The position numbers and the translations under genes were made by a program. A DNA stretch of 64,000 nt from Nocardia vaccinii NBRC 15922 (GTDB taxonomy: Bacteria; Actinomycetota; Actinomycetes; Mycobacteriales; Mycobacteriaceae): assembly GCF_001613305.1 (NCBI RefSeq), contig NZ_BDCC01000012.1, positions 1-64,000 on the forward strand. The letters run 5' to 3'. Below are positions 30,567-38,650 of this stretch, piece by piece. Position 1 is the stretch's first letter; each line of letters opens with the position of its first letter. A model generated the notes under the pieces. The model ran no database searches and was not told the origin of the DNA. It saw only the letters and a list, made by a program, of their open reading frames with translations.

Positions 30567-31211
30567 TCAGGCCGAAGCCGAGGGCTCACCGTTCGAAACC
30601 GCTGCGGCAGTGAGGAAGTCGTCGACTATGCGGGTGCAGTCGGCCCGGGTGGCATAGCCGATGCCGGTGAGGCGGGGAAAGATGATGGGGCCGATGAGCT
30701 GGGCCAGCACCGTGGCCATTTCGCGGCCCGCGAGCAGCGGGCGCGCCTCGGGGGCTTCGAACAATTCGTCGAAGGGCTTGCGGTACTGCTCGATCAGGCG
30801 GTGTCGCAGGGAACCGACGCGGGCGCCGGCGCTGTCGTCGGCGCGTTCCGCGGTGGCCAGCCAGGCCAGGGTCGTCAGGTATACGGGGGCCTCGTTGATC
30901 GCATCGGCCTGACGGGTGACCAGTTCGATCAGGCGTTCGCGCAGGGTGCCCTCGGCGGGAGCCCGTACCACCGGCGGCAGCATGCGTTCGAGGGTGGCGG
31001 CGCGCAGCTGCACCACATTGTCGAAATGCCGGTACAGGGTCGTGCGGGCGACATGCGACATTCGCGTGACGCCGTCGATGGTCACCGCCTCGAGCCCGCC
31101 CGACTCGAGCAACGCGGTGGCGGCGTCGAGCAGGCGGGCGCGTGAGCGCACCTTGCGTGGATCGCCGTCGTCATCGTGCTCCGGCCGAGCATCGGCACCG
31201 CTCCTGGTCAT
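30567..31211 (-). CDS. TetR-family regulator
   Basis: 214 residues from an ATG at 31211 (MTRSGADARP); the frame is open to 31421 but that part crosses the divergent promoter. Helix-turn-helix: SRARLLDAATALLESGGLEA, VTRMSHVARTTLYRHFDN. A helical ligand domain follows. It is divergent from an MFS exporter 102 bp away, the usual set-up for a repressor controlling its own efflux pump and itself. An ACTATG...CATAGT inverted repeat in between is a candidate operator. Confidence 0.87.
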   Translation of the reverse strand: MTRSGADARPEHDDDGDPRKVRSRARLLDAATALLESGGLEAVTIDGVTRMSHVARTTLYRHFDNVVQLRAATLERMLPPVVRAPAEGTLRERLIELVTRQADAINEAPVYLTTLAWLATAERADDSAGARVGSLRHRLIEQYRKPFDELFEAPEARPLLAGREMATVLAQLIGPIIFPRLTGIGYATRADCTRIVDDFLTAAAVSNGEPSASA

Positions 31212-31254
31212 GTACGGCGAAGGCTCCTCGGGGATATCTGTCGTTATCAGCCAC

Positions 31255-31291
31255 ACTATGATACTGGTAGTTGCGTAGCGATACCCATAGT
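31255..31291. promoter_or_regulatory. Inverted repeat between tetR and MFS genes
   Basis: ACTATG (31255-31260) and CATAGT (31286-31291) form a 6-bp inverted repeat 25 bases apart. It is in the AT-richer middle of the divergent promoter, 22 bp before the MFS ATG. Candidate operator for the divergent TetR protein; the short arms and long spacer keep confidence low. Confidence 0.3.
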
Positions 31292-31312
31292 TTCGTTTCT
31301 TGGGAGGCAACG

Positions 31313-32863
31313 ATGAACCACCCGGTGGCGCAGATGTCCGCAAGAATGCGATGGGTCGTGTCGCTGTCCTGCCTGGCCGTGGCGCTGGTCGTCGCGGCGA
31401 TGGCCGCGCTGTATACCGCATTGCCGCACATCGCCACCGAAACCGGTGCGACCCAGGGACAACTCACCTGGATCATCGACGGGTACACCCTGGCCCTGGC
31501 ATGTCTGGTACTGCCTGCCGGAGCTCTCGGCGACCGCTTCGGCCGACGGCTGATGCTGCTGGGCGGGCTGGCGGTATTCACCGTCGCCTCGATCGTGCCA
31601 CTGATCGTCCACGGGCCGATCTGGCTGATCGCGGCACGCGCGATCGCCGGGGCCGGGGCCGCGTTCGTGATGCCGTCCACGCTGTCGATCCTCACCGCCG
31701 GGCTGCCCCGCGACCGGCGCAACATCGCGGTGGGCATCTGGGCCGGCACGGTGGGCGTCGGGGCGATCGTGGGCATTCTCGGCTCGGGACTGCTGCTGAC
31801 GTGCTTCTCGTGGGAGTCCATCATGGTCGCGATGGCCGCCGTGGGCGGCGTGCTGACGATCGCGACCGGCACCGTCCCGGAATCGCGCGACTCCTCCCGC
31901 CCGGCCTTCGATCCCTGGGGCGCGCTGTCCGGCGCGGTCACGGTGGCGCTGGCCGTGATCGCCGCGCTCGAAGCGCCACAACAGGGTTGGACCTCCCCGA
32001 TCGTCATCGGTGCGGCGATCGGCGCGGTGGCGGTGGGCGCGGGATTCGCGGTGATCGAACTGCGCGTCGCGCATCCGCTGCTGGACGTGCGCCTGTTGGC
32101 CCGTCGCGGATTCGGTACCGGAACCGCTTCCGTCGCAGTGCAATTCATGGTGTCGTTCGGGCTCTTCATGCTGATCGTGCAGTACATGCAGCTGATCCTG
32201 GGGTACCAGCCCCTGATGTCGGCGGTGGCGATGGCCCCGATGATCGTGCCCATGGTCACGCTGGCGCTGATCTCGCCGTGGCTCGCCGAACGCTACGGGC
32301 TGCGACTGCCTACCACCAGCGGCCTGGCGATCGTCGGCGTCGGCCTGCTCGCGCTCGGGCGTCTGGGATTGCACAGCACGTTCATCGATCTGCTGTGGCC
32401 GCTGCTGATCATGAGCACCGGGCTCGGTCTGTCCGCGGCCCCGGCGACTGCGGCCATCGTCAACGACGCACCGCCCGACAAGCACGGCGTCGCCGCGGCG
32501 GTGAACGACGCGGCGCGGGAGGTGGGCGCGGCGATCGGCATCGCTCTGGCGGGCAGCATCCTGGCCGCGGGGTACAGCAACCGCATCTCGAGTGTGATTC
32601 CGCTCATTCCGGAACAGATCCGCGGGCCGGTTTCCGGCTCGCTCGCGGGCGCGCTGGCGGTCACCGACCGGATCGGCCCGCAGGCGCAGCCCCTCGCCGA
32701 TATGGCCGAGGCGGCCTTCGTCCACGGGTTGCACCAGGCCACAACCGTGCTGGGTACGGCCGCCGTGGCGGTCGCGGTGCTGCTGGGGGCCTGGGCTCCC
32801 GGACGCAGAGCCCGCACGGCCTCCGCACCCGCCGAACCGGAAGTCACCGTCGGCGTCGACTGA
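31313..32863 (+). CDS. MFS drug exporter, DHA2 (14-helix) type
   Basis: 516 residues, 14 predicted membrane segments. The motif-A loop is GALGDRFGRRLMLLGG and the DHA2-like first half contains WIIDGYTLALACLVLPAG. Proton-coupled export of hydrophobic compounds or antibiotics across the cytoplasmic membrane is the family role. ATG at 31313 with GGGAGG nine bases upstream. Divergent TetR neighbour suggests inducible efflux. Substrate unknown. The C-terminal tail after the last helix is short and hydrophilic. Confidence 0.9.
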   Translation: MNHPVAQMSARMRWVVSLSCLAVALVVAAMAALYTALPHIATETGATQGQLTWIIDGYTLALACLVLPAGALGDRFGRRLMLLGGLAVFTVASIVPLIVHGPIWLIAARAIAGAGAAFVMPSTLSILTAGLPRDRRNIAVGIWAGTVGVGAIVGILGSGLLLTCFSWESIMVAMAAVGGVLTIATGTVPESRDSSRPAFDPWGALSGAVTVALAVIAALEAPQQGWTSPIVIGAAIGAVAVGAGFAVIELRVAHPLLDVRLLARRGFGTGTASVAVQFMVSFGLFMLIVQYMQLILGYQPLMSAVAMAPMIVPMVTLALISPWLAERYGLRLPTTSGLAIVGVGLLALGRLGLHSTFIDLLWPLLIMSTGLGLSAAPATAAIVNDAPPDKHGVAAAVNDAAREVGAAIGIALAGSILAAGYSNRISSVIPLIPEQIRGPVSGSLAGALAVTDRIGPQAQPLADMAEAAFVHGLHQATTVLGTAAVAVAVLLGAWAPGRRARTASAPAEPEVTVGVD

Positions 32864-32912
32864 ACCGCGCTCACCCCACCGGTCTCGACCAAGCGATTGC
32901 CATGCATCGCCT

Positions 32913-32931
32913 ATGAGAATAAGATTCTCCT
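32913..32931. promoter_or_regulatory. ATGAGAAT-N3-ATTCTCMT palindrome (class 2 motif)
   Basis: ATGAGAATAAGATTCTCCT contains the perfect palindrome GAGAAT-AAG-ATTCTC (32915-32929). It lies 21 bp before the amidohydrolase start and matches the 19-mer at 59120-59138 in both half-sites and spacing. Candidate operator for a regulator of the catabolic region. Confidence 0.5.
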
Positions 32932-32951
32932 AACAAGCGAAGGAGGATCTC

Positions 32952-34133
32952 ATGCCAGTGCGGACCTTGCCGTACCCGCTGTTCGACGCCGACAACCATC
33001 TCTACGAAACCGAAGAGTCGCTGACGAAGTACCTTCCCGATCGGTACAAGAACGCGATCCAGTACGTGAATGTCAACGGGCGCACCAAGATTGCCGTACG
33101 CGGTCAGATCAGCGACTACATCCCCAACCCCACCTTCGAGGTGGTCGCGCGGCCCGGCGCGATGGAGGACTACTTCAAGAACGGCAATCCCGAAGGCAAG
33201 AGCCGCCGGGAAATCTTCGGTAAGTCGATGAAGTCGATCCCGGCCTTCCGGGAGCCCGGCGCCCGGCTGGAGCTGATGGACGAGCTCGGGGTGCAGCGCT
33301 CGCTGATGTTCCCGACGCTGGCCAGCCTCGTGGAGGAGCGCATGCGCGATGATCCGAAGCTGATCGTCGCCGTCGTGCACGCCCTCAACGAATGGCTGCT
33401 GGACGTCTGGAAGTTCAACTACAAGGACCGCATCTTCACCACGCCGGTGATCAGCCTGCCGTTCGTGGACAAGGCGATCGAGGAGCTGGACTGGGTTGTC
33501 GCCAACGGCGCCAAGGCGATTCTGGTACGTCCCGCGCCGGTGCCCGGCCTGGAGGGCCCGCGCTCGTTCGCGCTGCCGGAGTTCGACCCGTTCTGGCAGC
33601 GCGTGGTCGAGCACGACATCCTGGTCGCGATGCACTCCTCGGACAGCGGCTACTCCCGCTTCGACGCCGAATGGGAGGGCAACAGCAGCGAGATGCTGCC
33701 GTTCGTGACCAACGCCTTCCGGATGGTCAACGAGTGGCGGCCGGTGCAGGACACGGTCGCCTCGTGGGTCTGCCACGGCGCGCTGTTCCGTTACCCGAAG
33801 CTGAAGATCGCCGTCATCGAGAACGGCTCGGCGTGGCTGAAGCCGCTGCTCGAGACCCTCGCCGACGTCTACAAGAAGGCCCCCGAGGGCTTCGGCATGC
33901 AGGATCCGGTCGCCGCGATCAAGAAGAGCATCCACGTGAGCCCGTTCTACGAGGAGGGCGTCACCGATCTGATCGATCTGATCGGCGTGGACCGGGTGCT
34001 GTTCGGCTCGGACTACCCGCATCCGGAGGGCCTTGCCGAGCCGACCCACTTCGCCGATATGCTCGGCCACCTGTCCGAGACCGACCAGGCGAAGATCATG
34101 GGCGGCAACCTGGCACGGCTGCTGGGCGTGTGA
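32952..34133 (+). CDS. Amidohydrolase-2 family metal-dependent hydrolase/decarboxylase
   Basis: 393 residues, TIM-barrel of the family that includes ACMS decarboxylase. The first metal motif reads FDADNHLYE (D-x-N-H in place of the more common D-x-H-x-H). The metal His near the middle is in VAMHSSDSG, and the late Asp and His are in LFGSDYPHPEG. Many actinomycete copies of this subfamily sit next to acyl-CoA ligases in degradation clusters, as here: the ligase starts directly at the stop codon. Strong ribosome site GGAGGAT before ATG. The reaction could be decarboxylation or C-C hydrolysis; not decided. Confidence 0.85.
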   Translation: MPVRTLPYPLFDADNHLYETEESLTKYLPDRYKNAIQYVNVNGRTKIAVRGQISDYIPNPTFEVVARPGAMEDYFKNGNPEGKSRREIFGKSMKSIPAFREPGARLELMDELGVQRSLMFPTLASLVEERMRDDPKLIVAVVHALNEWLLDVWKFNYKDRIFTTPVISLPFVDKAIEELDWVVANGAKAILVRPAPVPGLEGPRSFALPEFDPFWQRVVEHDILVAMHSSDSGYSRFDAEWEGNSSEMLPFVTNAFRMVNEWRPVQDTVASWVCHGALFRYPKLKIAVIENGSAWLKPLLETLADVYKKAPEGFGMQDPVAAIKKSIHVSPFYEEGVTDLIDLIGVDRVLFGSDYPHPEGLAEPTHFADMLGHLSETDQAKIMGGNLARLLGV

Positions 34134-35579
34134 GTGGTCGGTCACGCGGTGAGTGCTGACTGCGACACCCTCGCGGAATTGGTGTCGAGTGCGGGCGACC
34201 GCTTCGGTTCGGCCGAAGCGGTCGTCGACGGGCCGATACGCTGGAGTTTCGCCGAACTCGCCGATCGGGTACGCCGTGCCGCGGGCGCATTCGCGGCGGC
34301 GGGGATCGCGAAGGGTGAGCGCGTCGCGATCTGGGCGCCCAATTCGGCGCAGTGGATCGTCGCGGCCTTCGGAGTGCTGACCGCGGGTGCTGTGCTGGTT
34401 CCGGTGAACACCCGCTTCACCGCCGCCGAGGCCGACGACGTGATTCGCCGCAGCGGTGCGCGAATGGTGTTGGCGGAACAGGGATTCCTGGGACGCGAGT
34501 ACACCGCCGACGTGCCGGTGATCGATCTCGCCTCGGAATTCCTCTCCAGCGCAGAGCCTTTCGGGGCGCAGATGCTGGGCACCGATGTCGCGGACGTGAT
34601 CTACACCTCCGGTACGACCGGAAAACCCAAGGGCGTCATGATGAATCACCGTCAGACGCTGCGCCTGTACGCCGAGTGGTGCGATCTGGCCGATCTGCGG
34701 GAGGGCGACCGGTATCTGCTGGTCAATCCGTTCTTCCACACCTTCGGCTACAAGGCGGGACTGGTCGCCTCGCTGACCCGCGGCGCGACCATGCTGCCGG
34801 TGCGGGTGCTCGATATGCCCGCGGTGCTGGACCTCATCGAACGCGAACGGGTGACCATGCTGCCCGGCCCGCCGACGCTGTATCACTCGCTGCTGGAGGC
34901 CCGGGGCAGCGGGCACGATCTGTCCTCGCTGCGCGCGGCGGTGACCGGCGCGGCCGATATTCCGGTCGAACTGATCCGTCGCATGCGCGAGGAGCTGCCG
35001 TTCCGTTCGATCATGACCGGTTACGGGCTGACCGAGGCCGGGACCGCCACCGCCTCGCGGCCGGGCGACACCTTCGAGCAGATCGCCACCACCGCGGGCA
35101 CGGCCTGCGACGGCATCGAGGTCGAGATCGGCGACGACGGCGAGGTGCTGGTGCGCGGATATTCGGTCATGCAGGGCTATCTCGACGATCCCGAGGCCAC
35201 GGCCGCGGCCATCGATCGCGACGGCTGGCTGCACACCGGCGATCTGGGCGAACTCGACCCGGACGGGCGGCTGCGCATCGTCGGCCGCAAGAAGGACATG
35301 TTCATCGTCGGCGGTTTCAATGCCTACCCGGCCGAGATCGAGGGTTTCCTGCTGGAACATCCGGCCGTGGCGCAGGTCGCGGTGATCGGAGTGCCCGATG
35401 AGCGGCTCGGCCAGGTCGGCAAGGCGTTCATCGTGCCGAAAAGCCCTGTGACAGAGGAGGAATTGCTGCGCTGGAGCAAGGATCGGATGGCCGGGTTCAA
35501 GGTGCCGCGGTCACTGGAGTTCCGTACCTCGCTGCCGATGAACGCCACCGGCAAGGTGGTCAAGGACCAGTTGCGGTGA
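34134..35579 (+). CDS. Acyl-CoA ligase, FadD3-like
   Basis: 481 residues, AMP-forming ligase. P-loop YTSGTTGKPKGVMM, second motif MTGYGLTEAGT, AMP-ribose motif GWLHTGDLGELDPDG, RKKDMFIVGGFNAYP and the C-terminal Lys in NATGKVVKDQL. It resembles the FadD3 group that activates steroid-ring propionates, but the steroid assignment is not proven here. A GTG directly after the amidohydrolase stop is given; the GTG at 34149 is the alternative. The 3' end overlaps the convergent monooxygenase gene by 20 bp. Confidence 0.88.
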   Translation: MVGHAVSADCDTLAELVSSAGDRFGSAEAVVDGPIRWSFAELADRVRRAAGAFAAAGIAKGERVAIWAPNSAQWIVAAFGVLTAGAVLVPVNTRFTAAEADDVIRRSGARMVLAEQGFLGREYTADVPVIDLASEFLSSAEPFGAQMLGTDVADVIYTSGTTGKPKGVMMNHRQTLRLYAEWCDLADLREGDRYLLVNPFFHTFGYKAGLVASLTRGATMLPVRVLDMPAVLDLIERERVTMLPGPPTLYHSLLEARGSGHDLSSLRAAVTGAADIPVELIRRMREELPFRSIMTGYGLTEAGTATASRPGDTFEQIATTAGTACDGIEVEIGDDGEVLVRGYSVMQGYLDDPEATAAAIDRDGWLHTGDLGELDPDGRLRIVGRKKDMFIVGGFNAYPAEIEGFLLEHPAVAQVAVIGVPDERLGQVGKAFIVPKSPVTEEELLRWSKDRMAGFKVPRSLEFRTSLPMNATGKVVKDQLR

Positions 35580-36417
35580 GTTCGGCGATGACGGTTTCGC
35601 CGAACTCGGCGAGGGTGCGCGGCGCGGCGAAATCGGCGAACCACACGTAGAACCGCTCGACCCCGCGCTGCGCCAGCCCCGCGAAGTGATCGACGAGCTC
35701 TGCCGCGTCGCCGACGACGAGACCGTCACGCAGATAACCGAATCGGCGCTCACTGCGTGCACGCACCTGTTCGGCGTCGCCTTCCCGCCCGACGAATCCG
35801 ACCATCTGCTGTACCGAGACTCGCGCCGAACCGACCTCGGTCCTGAGCGAATCCAGCCGATCCAGGTGCGAGACGGGCAGATTCCACCACGCGGCGTGGC
35901 GACGCACCAGCTCGAGGACCGGTGCGCTCGATCCACCGACGACGATCGGGATCGGCGTGCCCGGACGCGGCGGCTGCACCGGCTCGTTCTCGGTGAAACC
36001 CCAATACTGTTGCAGCAGTTCGAGAGTGTGCCCGAGTCGTTCCCGCCGGGCCGCGGCCTTGTCCCGGGTGATGTCGAAGCCGGCCAACTCCGCGGGCACC
36101 GACCCCGCGCCCAACCCGAGTTCGAAGCGGCCACCGGACGCCTCCTGCAGGGTGACCGCTTGTTTGGCCAGCACCGCCGGATGCCGGAACGCGTCGCACA
36201 GCACCAGATGGCCGAGCTTCAGCCGCTCGGTCCGCGCGGCTACCCAGGTCGCGACCGTCATCGCCTCCCACAGCGGCTGATGTTCGGCGCCGGGCGCGAG
36301 CAGATGGTCGATGAACGCCATCCCGTCGAATCCCGCGGCTTCGGCCGCCTGTGCCCGCTCGACGATATCGGGCATACCCATGCGGATCTGCGGCAGGAAC
36401 ACGAACCACTCAACCAT
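35560..36417 (-). CDS. Luciferase-like (LLM class) monooxygenase, probably F420-dependent
   Basis: 285 residues, bacterial-luciferase-type TIM barrel. Segments typical of F420-using members: AAGFDGMAFIDHLLAPG, TERLKLGHLVLCDAFRHP and GRFELGLGAGS, with LAKQAVTLQEASGGR between. PIPIVVGGSSAPVLELV follows. FMN or F420 cannot be told apart with certainty; actinomycete relatives mostly use F420. Located between a convergent acyl-CoA ligase and an upstream SDR gene on the same strand (15 bp apart), so it is probably in an operon with that SDR. Confidence 0.87.
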   Translation of the reverse strand: MVEWFVFLPQIRMGMPDIVERAQAAEAAGFDGMAFIDHLLAPGAEHQPLWEAMTVATWVAARTERLKLGHLVLCDAFRHPAVLAKQAVTLQEASGGRFELGLGAGSVPAELAGFDITRDKAAARRERLGHTLELLQQYWGFTENEPVQPPRPGTPIPIVVGGSSAPVLELVRRHAAWWNLPVSHLDRLDSLRTEVGSARVSVQQMVGFVGREGDAEQVRARSERRFGYLRDGLVVGDAAELVDHFAGLAQRGVERFYVWFADFAAPRTLAEFGETVIAELTATGP

Positions 36418-36432
36418 CGGAACTCCGTTTCC

Positions 36433-37269
36433 TCACAGGGCCAAGCCACCGTCGACCGGCACCACCGCACCGGTCATCGCACTACTGTCCGGACCGGCGA
36501 GAAAGGCGAGCACCGAGGCGATTTCGGCCGGGTCCAGAACTCGGCCGAGCGGCTGCTGCCCGCCCATGCGCGCCGCGTCGGGCAGGTGGTAGATCCGCGC
36601 GGTCTCGGCCAGCACCTCGGTATCGGTGGATCCCGGACTCACCGCATTGGCGCTGATCCCGGTACCGCCCAGTTCCGCGCCCAGCGCCCGGATCAGCCCC
36701 GCCACACCGGCTTTCGCCGCACAGTACGCCGCCAGCCGAGGCAGGCCCTTGGTGGCCGCGGCCGAGGCGACGGCCAGGAAACGTCCGGTGCGCGGCTCCG
36801 GACGCGCCAGCAGCGCCGGAATCGCGGCGCGGGCCAGATTCATCACCCCGCCCAGGCAGATGTCCATGACGGCGCGTTCCCGCTCGACCGGCATCTCCCA
36901 CAGCGGTTCTCCGCCCGCGATGACCCCCGCCACCGCGATCGCCGCGTCCAATCCGCCCCAGGTCTCGACCGCCTCGCCCACCGCGGCGCGCAATGCCTCC
37001 GGATCGCGCACATCGGCCACGAAGGGCCGTACCGCGCCGACCCGGCTGACCCGGCTGCTCGCCTCGGTCGCCACCGCCACCAGTTCACTCTTGCTGCCCA
37101 TCGGATATCGCAGCGCCGGATCGTCGCCCGCGACGTCCACCGCGAGCACCGACCAACCCCGATCGGCGAGTTCCAGCACGGTGGCCGCGCCGATCCCCCG
37201 CGCCGCGCCCGTCACCAGCGCCACCCGCCGATGCTCCCCCGAGTTCACCTTCCCGTGCGGACGCGCCAC
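36433..37269 (-). CDS. SDR oxidoreductase, mycofactocin-coupled type
   Basis: 278 residues. Rossmann motif VTGAARGIGAATV and catalytic YCAAK with Ser in VASAAATKG. An insertion after the second strand (VDVAGDDPALRYPMGSKSEL) is the hallmark of mycofactocin-coupled SDRs, which hold NAD tightly and recycle it with the peptide-derived cofactor mycofactocin. Substrate would be an alcohol of the catabolic route. The GTG at 37269 follows GGGAG; GTG 37248 is the alternative. No mycofactocin biosynthesis genes are in the window. Co-directional with the LLM monooxygenase. Confidence 0.87.
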   Translation of the reverse strand: MARPHGKVNSGEHRRVALVTGAARGIGAATVLELADRGWSVLAVDVAGDDPALRYPMGSKSELVAVATEASSRVSRVGAVRPFVADVRDPEALRAAVGEAVETWGGLDAAIAVAGVIAGGEPLWEMPVERERAVMDICLGGVMNLARAAIPALLARPEPRTGRFLAVASAAATKGLPRLAAYCAAKAGVAGLIRALGAELGGTGISANAVSPGSTDTEVLAETARIYHLPDAARMGGQQPLGRVLDPAEIASVLAFLAGPDSSAMTGAVVPVDGGLAL

Positions 37270-37448
37270 GACCCGCTCCCTTCTTCGCGATCACTTGCGA
37301 TACAACAACTCTCGCCGAATCCTCGGCCGCGGACGCGGCACGACGCCGCGCCTGGAGCACACACCGCACCCGCCATCGATCGGGACAGCTTCGACCAGCG
37401 ATCCGCGGCTGTCACGACGTCGAGGGCCGCGGCGGCATGGTCGTTCAT
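37245..37448 (-). other. Doubtful 67-codon open frame before the SDR
   Basis: ATG at 37448 with GGAGGG upstream. The first 24 codons (MNDHAAAALDVVTAADRWSK) have GC-rich third bases like a real gene; the rest is Cys/Arg/Ser-rich with poor codon use and overlaps the SDR start by 25 bp. It may be a decayed gene end or a leader peptide. No family is recognised. Confidence 0.25.
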
Positions 37449-37500
37449 GAGCCCTCCCGCAACGCCGGTCGCAGCACTGCGCGAATCTAGTGGAAATGTG

Positions 37501-37519
37501 ATTCTTTAAATAAGATAAT
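37501..37519. promoter_or_regulatory. ATTCT-N9-ATAAT near-palindrome (class 1 motif)
   Basis: ATTCTTTAAATAAGATAAT fits the ATTCT-N9-AGAAT pattern with one mismatch. It is in the divergent promoter between the SDR side (minus) and the small EthD-like gene (plus), in an AT-rich patch. See 8268, 47037 and 55055. Confidence 0.4.
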
Positions 37520-37589
37520 GGTGTTTCATGACAGGGACAAGACCGGCGGCGCATGCCGCGTCCGCACGGCCACACGAATGGAGGGCTCC

Positions 37590-37886
37590 ATGAAGATGCT
37601 GGTGAACTCGCGCGCGATCGCGGGTAAGGACGAGGAGTACAACACCTGGTACGCCACGGTGCACGTCCCGGAGATGCTCGCCATTGACGGCGTGAGTTCC
37701 TGTTCGCGCCACCGGCTTCGGACCGGCGCGGGCGGGCCCGTCGAATTCCTCGCGATCTACGAGATCGACGGCGATATCGACACCGTGCGCAAGGAGATCG
37801 GCGCGCGATTGAAGGACGGCCGCATGTCGGCGAGCACCCTGGGCGATCCCGAGCACACCACGATGACGGTCTGGGAACCGATCTGA
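37590..37886 (+). CDS. Small dimeric alpha/beta-barrel (EthD-like) protein
   Basis: 98 residues, ferredoxin-like alpha+beta fold of the dimeric barrel group: an N-terminal strand MKMLVNSRAIAG, then EEYNTWYATVHVPEMLAIDG with the Tyr and His often used by EthD-like proteins, and a closing strand. Members act as small lyases, cyclases or helper proteins in aromatic and steroid degradation. ATG at 37590 with GGAGGG nearby; ATG 37578 (MEGSMKML) is also possible. It is a single gene, convergent with a TetR gene. Function unknown. Confidence 0.75.
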   Translation: MKMLVNSRAIAGKDEEYNTWYATVHVPEMLAIDGVSSCSRHRLRTGAGGPVEFLAIYEIDGDIDTVRKEIGARLKDGRMSASTLGDPEHTTMTVWEPI

Positions 37887-37896
37887 CCAGGGCGGT

Positions 37897-38541
37897 TCAG
37901 CGCGGGCGCAACCCGTCCAGCAGCAGGCGAACGGTGAACCCCACCCGCTCCTCGAGCTGCGCGGCGCTGGGCGGGCGCCCCGCCACCACACTGCGCACCT
38001 GCCCGCCGACCACCATGCTCATGAAGGCGCGGGCGGCCTGGTCGGTATCGATCGGCGCGACGGCGCCATCCGCGATCGCGCGATCGAGCACACCGGCCAC
38101 GAAGTCGATCACCGGCCCGGCGCTCACCTCGTAATTCGCCACGAAAATCTCCGGGAAACGGTAGCCTTCGGTATTGATGATCCGTTGCAGCCGTAAGCCG
38201 TTGGGCGTCATCACCTGAGCGATCCGCAGCCGCGCCACCGATTCGAGCGTGCCCGCGAGATCTCCTGCGTCCAAATCCTCGAGCGTCTCGCGCGGCACGA
38301 CCTGGCGTTCGATCGCGCGATGCACCGCGGCCAGGAACAACGCAGACTTGTCCCGATAGCGGGCGTAGATGGTGCGCTTGGTCATATTCACCCGGGACGC
38401 GATCATCTCCACGGTGGTTAGCTCGAATCCGTTCTCCAGGAACAGATCCAGCGCCGTGTCGAGCAACTCCCGCTGGCGCGCCGCCGCCTGCTCACGGGTG
38501 GGCCGGCCGGCCCCGCGGCGCACGGGTGCGTCCTCGCTCAT
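37897..38541 (-). CDS. TetR-family regulator
   Basis: 214 residues from an ATG at 38541 (MSEDAPVRRG), with GGAGGACC upstream. Helix-turn-helix: RQRELLDTALDLFLENGFEL, VEMIASRVNMTKRTIYARYRDKS. Its C-terminal helical domain includes the AefR-type ending. It is divergent from the LuxE/LuxC-like pair, so it is the first candidate regulator for that operon. An ATAATG...CATTAT inverted repeat lies between them. It is also a candidate for the wider class 1 palindrome, though its own promoter lacks a clear copy. Confidence 0.87.
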   Translation of the reverse strand: MSEDAPVRRGAGRPTREQAAARQRELLDTALDLFLENGFELTTVEMIASRVNMTKRTIYARYRDKSALFLAAVHRAIERQVVPRETLEDLDAGDLAGTLESVARLRIAQVMTPNGLRLQRIINTEGYRFPEIFVANYEVSAGPVIDFVAGVLDRAIADGAVAPIDTDQAARAFMSMVVGGQVRSVVAGRPPSAAQLEERVGFTVRLLLDGLRPR

Positions 38542-38587
38542 CCGGTCCTCCTCGCTCTCACCTCTTGCCGCCATTCTGCCGTCGAGT

Positions 38588-38615
38588 CATAATGAAACGC
38601 ATGAGTCGCCATTAT
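38588..38615. promoter_or_regulatory. ATAATG...CATTAT inverted repeat upstream of luxE-like gene
   Basis: ATAATG (38589-38594) and CATTAT (38610-38615) are 15 bases apart in the 109-bp divergent promoter between the TetR gene and the LuxE-like gene. Candidate operator for the TetR protein; the arms are short. Confidence 0.3.
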
Positions 38616-38650
38616 TGTCACCGGGCGGCGACAACGGAAAGGCCGCAATC

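Noticed and set aside
32915..32929. The GAGAAT-AAG-ATTCTC palindrome as a Fur or iron-box site.
   Set aside because: It does not fit the mycobacterial IdeR box or the classical Fur box over full length, and the genes served are catabolic, not iron-related.
37291..37575. A minus-strand frame contains SLVEAVPIDGGCGVC, similar to the end of the mycofactocin precursor MftA (IDGMCGVY), next to a mycofactocin-type SDR.
   Set aside because: The frame continues about 25 codons past the motif, lacks the terminal Tyr and has poor codon use; no mftB or mftC follows. The match is probably chance.
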